Source of the DNA: Acidobacteriaceae bacterium
Lineage (GTDB): Bacteria > Acidobacteriota > Terriglobia > Terriglobales > Acidobacteriaceae
Assembly (NCBI GenBank): GCA_025360645.1
Contig: JANYBT010000056.1
Span: forward strand, 32,264-96,263
Length of the DNA: 64,000 nucleotides
Direction: 5' to 3'
The notes under the pieces were generated by a model. That model saw nothing but the letters and a program-made list of their open reading frames with translations, had not been told where the DNA came from and did no database searches. The position numbers were made by a program, and so were the translations under genes. Below are positions 61,487-64,000 of the stretch, piece by piece (positions within the stretch are counted from its first letter, which is position 1; the number at the start of each line of letters is the position of its first letter).

Positions 61487-62171
61487 ACTCTTGCGCGTGT
61501 TCGTCTTGCACAACTGGAACCTCAAGTTAGTCTCCTTGCTGCTCGCCGTTGGGCTATGGCTGGTGGTCTCGCGAGACCCCATGGCCGAGATTGCGGTGTC
61601 GGTCCCGGTGGAGTTGCACAACATCGCAACCAACCTCGAAATCTCTTCGGAAAGCATTCCCCAGGCCCAGATTCGGATCCGCGGTCGGGAGCGGCTGGTC
61701 CGCCGCATCGGCCCCAATGACGTGCACGCCGAAATTGACTTAAGCGGAGCCAAGCCGGGCGAAAGAACCTTTGACCTCACCGCGCAGCAAATCCGCACCC
61801 CGCGCGACATGGAAGTCGTGCAGGTTGTGCCCAGCCAGTTTCACCTCGAGTTTGAGACCCGGCTGGTGCGGCAAGTCGAGGTGCATCCGCGGGTAATCGG
61901 CAGCTTTGCGCCGGGATTGCACGTGGCCAAGCTGCTGGCAGAGCCCTCGGTCATCACCATCAGCGGCCCCCGCAAGCACGTGGAGGCGGTGGAGGTGGCC
62001 ACCACCGATCCCGTCGACGCCTCTGGCGACATGCAGCGCGCCTCATTTGTCACCCATGCCTACATCTCCGATCCGCTGGTGCAGGTCGTGAATCCCCAGC
62101 CGGTGCGGGTCACCGTTATCATGACGCGAGACCAGGCGAGCGCGTCCAACCCGGAACAACAGAACCCCTAG
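61479..62171 (+). CDS. cdaR: YbbR-domain regulator of diadenylate cyclase (CdaR)
   Basis: The 230-residue protein has one N-terminal membrane helix (LVSLLLAVGLWLVVSR) and extracytoplasmic YbbR domains: residues about 38-115 (PVELHNIATNLEISSE) and about 120-200 (VEVHPRVIGSFAPGLHVAKL). CdaR binds and modulates CdaA in Gram-positive bacteria. ATG 61479 overlaps the cdaA stop by eight bases (ATGACTGA), so the two are coupled. It lies 95 bases before glmM. Confidence 0.93.
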   Translation: MTELLRVFVLHNWNLKLVSLLLAVGLWLVVSRDPMAEIAVSVPVELHNIATNLEISSESIPQAQIRIRGRERLVRRIGPNDVHAEIDLSGAKPGERTFDLTAQQIRTPRDMEVVQVVPSQFHLEFETRLVRQVEVHPRVIGSFAPGLHVAKLLAEPSVITISGPRKHVEAVEVATTDPVDASGDMQRASFVTHAYISDPLVQVVNPQPVRVTVIMTRDQASASNPEQQNP

Positions 62172-62266
62172 CCGTTTCTCCGATTTCCGGACTTGAACGA
62201 TCACCATTTGCACGATTCAACAATTCAACGATCAACCACGAACTGCCAACGACTGACCGGCCAATT

Positions 62267-63649
62267 ATGAGTAAGCAGAGACAACTGTTCGGCACCGATG
62301 GCATCCGTGGAGTCGCAGGCGAATTTCCCCTGAGCCAGGCGGGCGTCTATGCCATTGGGCAGGCCCTGGGTCGCGACTTGGCGAGTCGCGACCTGGCGGC
62401 TGGCGGCTCTGCCCCGCGCGCCGTCATCGGGCAAGACACTCGCGAGTCGAGCGCGTGGATCGCCGACCGCTTGACTCAGGGATTGGCGTCGCAAGGGGTG
62501 GTGGTCGAGAGTGCGGGCGTCATCACTACACCCGGCGTGGCCTACTTGGCGCGGACCCGCGATTTCGCAGCGGGTGTTGTGGTTTCGGCCTCGCACAATC
62601 CCTGGACCGACAACGGGATCAAGATCTTTTCCGGCGATGGATACAAGCTGCCCGATGCCCACGAGCTGGCCATTGAGGAAGACATTTTCGCCATGCTCTC
62701 TGCGGAAACGCCCGCGGTTCGCAACGCGACAGGCTCCAGCCTTCCCGGCAACCCGGAGTTGCGGCGGGCTTACATTGACTGGCTGGCCCAGAGCGTCCAG
62801 ACCAACCTCCGCGGCCTGCGCCTGCTGGTGGACTGCGCCAACGGTGCGGCCGCGATGGAGGCGCCGGAATTATTCCAGGCGTGCGGCATCCATGCCACCT
62901 TCCTGTGCGCGGCGCCCGACGGTAGGAACATCAATCACGACTGCGGGGCGCTGCATCCAGCCAACCTGGCCCGGGCCGTCGCGGCGCAGCCCGGCAAGTT
63001 TGCGTTGGGCGTAACCTTCGACGGGGATGCCGACCGCGCCCTGTTCTCAGACGCAGAGGGACGCGTCGTCAACGGCGACGGGGTTCTCCTGCTGGCGGCG
63101 CGGGACATGAAGTCGCGCGGCGTTCTGGCCCACGACATGGTCGTCGCCACCACTATGTCAAACATGGGATTAGAAGTGGCGTTGCGCGAGGCGGGCATCC
63201 AGATGCTCCGCGCCAACGTGGGCGACCGCTACGTTCTGGAAGAAATGCGGCGTACTGGCGCCACCCTGGGCGGCGAACAGTCGGGACACATTTTGTTTCG
63301 CGACCACGACGCCACCACCGGCGACGGCCTGCTCACCGCGCTGCGGGTCATGGAAGTGATGGCGCGCACCGGCCGCTCCCTCGCCGACTTAGTAAGTGGC
63401 CTGAAGGTGTTCCCGCAGACCATCCAAAACGTGAGGGTGCGGGAGAAAACGCCGCTGCACCAAGTTGCAGAAATCGAGAAGTCCATTCTGGCAGCGGAGC
63501 GCGAACTCGAGGGCAACGGCCGCGTCGTGGTCCGTTACTCGGGCACCGAAGCCCTGGCGCGGGTGATGATCGAAGCCCAGTCCGAAGAAAAGATGACTCG
63601 GCTCGCAGCTTCGATTGCGGGAGCCATCCGCGAGAAGCTGGGGGCGTAG
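62267..63649 (+). CDS. glmM: Phosphoglucosamine mutase
   Basis: Converts glucosamine 6-phosphate to glucosamine 1-phosphate for UDP-GlcNAc. The 460-residue protein starts RQLFGTDGIRGVAGEFPL, has the phosphoserine loop VVSASHNPWTDNGIKIF (Ser near residue 107), the metal-binding loop TFDGDADRALF, the sugar-binding GGEQSGHILF and the phosphate-binding RYSGTEALARVM. All motifs are intact. It ends the cdaA-cdaR-glmM set. No ribosome site precedes ATG 62267; the leader holds short CGAT-type repeats. Confidence 0.96.
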   Translation: MSKQRQLFGTDGIRGVAGEFPLSQAGVYAIGQALGRDLASRDLAAGGSAPRAVIGQDTRESSAWIADRLTQGLASQGVVVESAGVITTPGVAYLARTRDFAAGVVVSASHNPWTDNGIKIFSGDGYKLPDAHELAIEEDIFAMLSAETPAVRNATGSSLPGNPELRRAYIDWLAQSVQTNLRGLRLLVDCANGAAAMEAPELFQACGIHATFLCAAPDGRNINHDCGALHPANLARAVAAQPGKFALGVTFDGDADRALFSDAEGRVVNGDGVLLLAARDMKSRGVLAHDMVVATTMSNMGLEVALREAGIQMLRANVGDRYVLEEMRRTGATLGGEQSGHILFRDHDATTGDGLLTALRVMEVMARTGRSLADLVSGLKVFPQTIQNVRVREKTPLHQVAEIEKSILAAERELEGNGRVVVRYSGTEALARVMIEAQSEEKMTRLAASIAGAIREKLGA

Positions 63650-63650
63650 C

Positions 63651-63748
63651 GGCCTTACCCTGTGTTCCCCTGTGCCCCTGTGGTAAAAGTTTTTTGCGGA
63701 CGGCAATGCGACAGCGAAAACAGGGTACACAGGGTCGTACAGGGTAAA
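63651..63748 (+). repeat. Dispersed CCCTGTG-rich repeat, copy 4 with an inverted copy
   Basis: GGCCTTACCCTGTGTTCCCC then TGTGCCCCTGTGGTAAAA at 63651-63688, followed about 35 bases later by the inverted form (ACAGGGTACACAGGGTCGTA, then CAGGGTAAACC) up to 63748. The pair could fold into a long hairpin behind glmM. A further partial CCCCTGTGGTACTGG occurs at 63784. Confidence 0.75.
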
Positions 63749-63907
63749 CCAAGAACCAGCACGCCAACGAGGCCTTCCCTCCACCCCCTGTGGTACTGGC
63801 CCCCGCCCAATGCCGCAATCCCCCACCTGCCCCCGTTTTCCCGCCACTCGCTGCGGCCCCACTGCCGTTGGCGTACGCCTGTGCTTTAATTATTGTTACT
63901 GTCCATC

Positions 63908-64000
63908 ATGCCTTCGAGCTCTACCACTCTGCGGCGCAATCTCCTGGCGGCCTATCGCAACCTGCGGGGCGCAGCCATGGTCGCGCACGCTATTGCCGAT
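63908..64000 (+). CDS. Start of a gene cut by the window end
   Basis: ATG 63908 opens a frame of 31 codons, MPSSSTTLRRNLLAAYRNLR followed by GAAMVAHAIAD, that reaches the end of the window without a stop. A TTACTGT box lies just upstream. The sequence is too short to assign a family. Confidence 0.5.
   Translation, partial: MPSSSTTLRRNLLAAYRNLRGAAMVAHAIAD

Noticed and set aside
1..64000. tRNA, rRNA, CRISPR, prophage or insertion sequence
   Set aside because: I looked for conserved tRNA arms, regularly spaced direct repeats with spacers, transposase motifs and integrase-type genes and saw none. Small RNAs without sequence hallmarks would escape this reading.

Overview
The window reads as a chromosomal segment of an Acidobacteriota bacterium, probably Terriglobia (Koribacter-like). 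The grounds are inference from high GC, densely packed genes, the series CPBP protease - tgt - yajC - secD - secF - tonB - exbB - exbD - exbD - TPR lipoprotein on one strand, and many secreted peptidases and beta-propeller proteins of types common there. No rRNA, tRNA, CRISPR array, prophage or insertion sequence was recognised. Most genes are housekeeping.

Layout. 1-3655: flagellar stator genes motA (cut by the window edge) and motB, a CheR methyltransferase, an HDOD protein and a lone receiver. 3937-8320: two secreted zinc metallopeptidases (M1 and M49-like). 8533-14928: SurA/PpiC chaperone, a YhaM-like nuclease, then aroC, def, fmt and rsmB. 14935-19240: a PASTA protein, a class A penicillin-binding protein and an S41 protease homologue that has lost its catalytic Ser and Lys. 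19404-25538: ogt, an esterase, a peroxiredoxin whose peroxidatic cysteine codon is an in-frame TGA (probable selenoprotein), a VOC protein and biotin-dependent carboxylase subunits. 25754-30661: an SBP56-like propeller, a ParD antitoxin with a ParE stump, and two GT39-type glycosyltransferases. 30752-39922: the TonB/Exb and Sec translocase block with tgt. 40026-48969: amidohydrolase, CBS protein, Rid protein, rsmD, M50 protease, serA and a class V aminotransferase. 49120-53483: a YncE-like propeller, two broken genes (M20 amidohydrolase, DedA-like), ispD and ispF. 53768-59789: a C26 amidotransferase, a cluster of unrecognised envelope genes and a YCF48-like propeller. 59855-63649: nitroreductase, then cdaA-cdaR-glmM (cyclic di-AMP synthesis and peptidoglycan precursor supply).

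The standout observation is the bcp-like peroxiredoxin at 20791-21246. TGA sits exactly at the catalytic cysteine, the resolving cysteine five residues later is intact, and a hairpin with bacterial SECIS geometry lies just behind the TGA. Other points worth following are a recurrent TTACAAT-like box placed 6-9 bases before start codons (suggesting leaderless transcripts), a repeat-derived in-frame insertion in tgt, a dispersed CCCTGTG-rich intergenic repeat, two short tandem-repeat arrays with a shared core, and a diverged copy of a gene 3' end flanking a small cluster of unknown envelope genes. Two frame-breaking changes elsewhere (51.1 and 51.98 kb) mean sequencing error must be excluded before any interrupted frame is interpreted.
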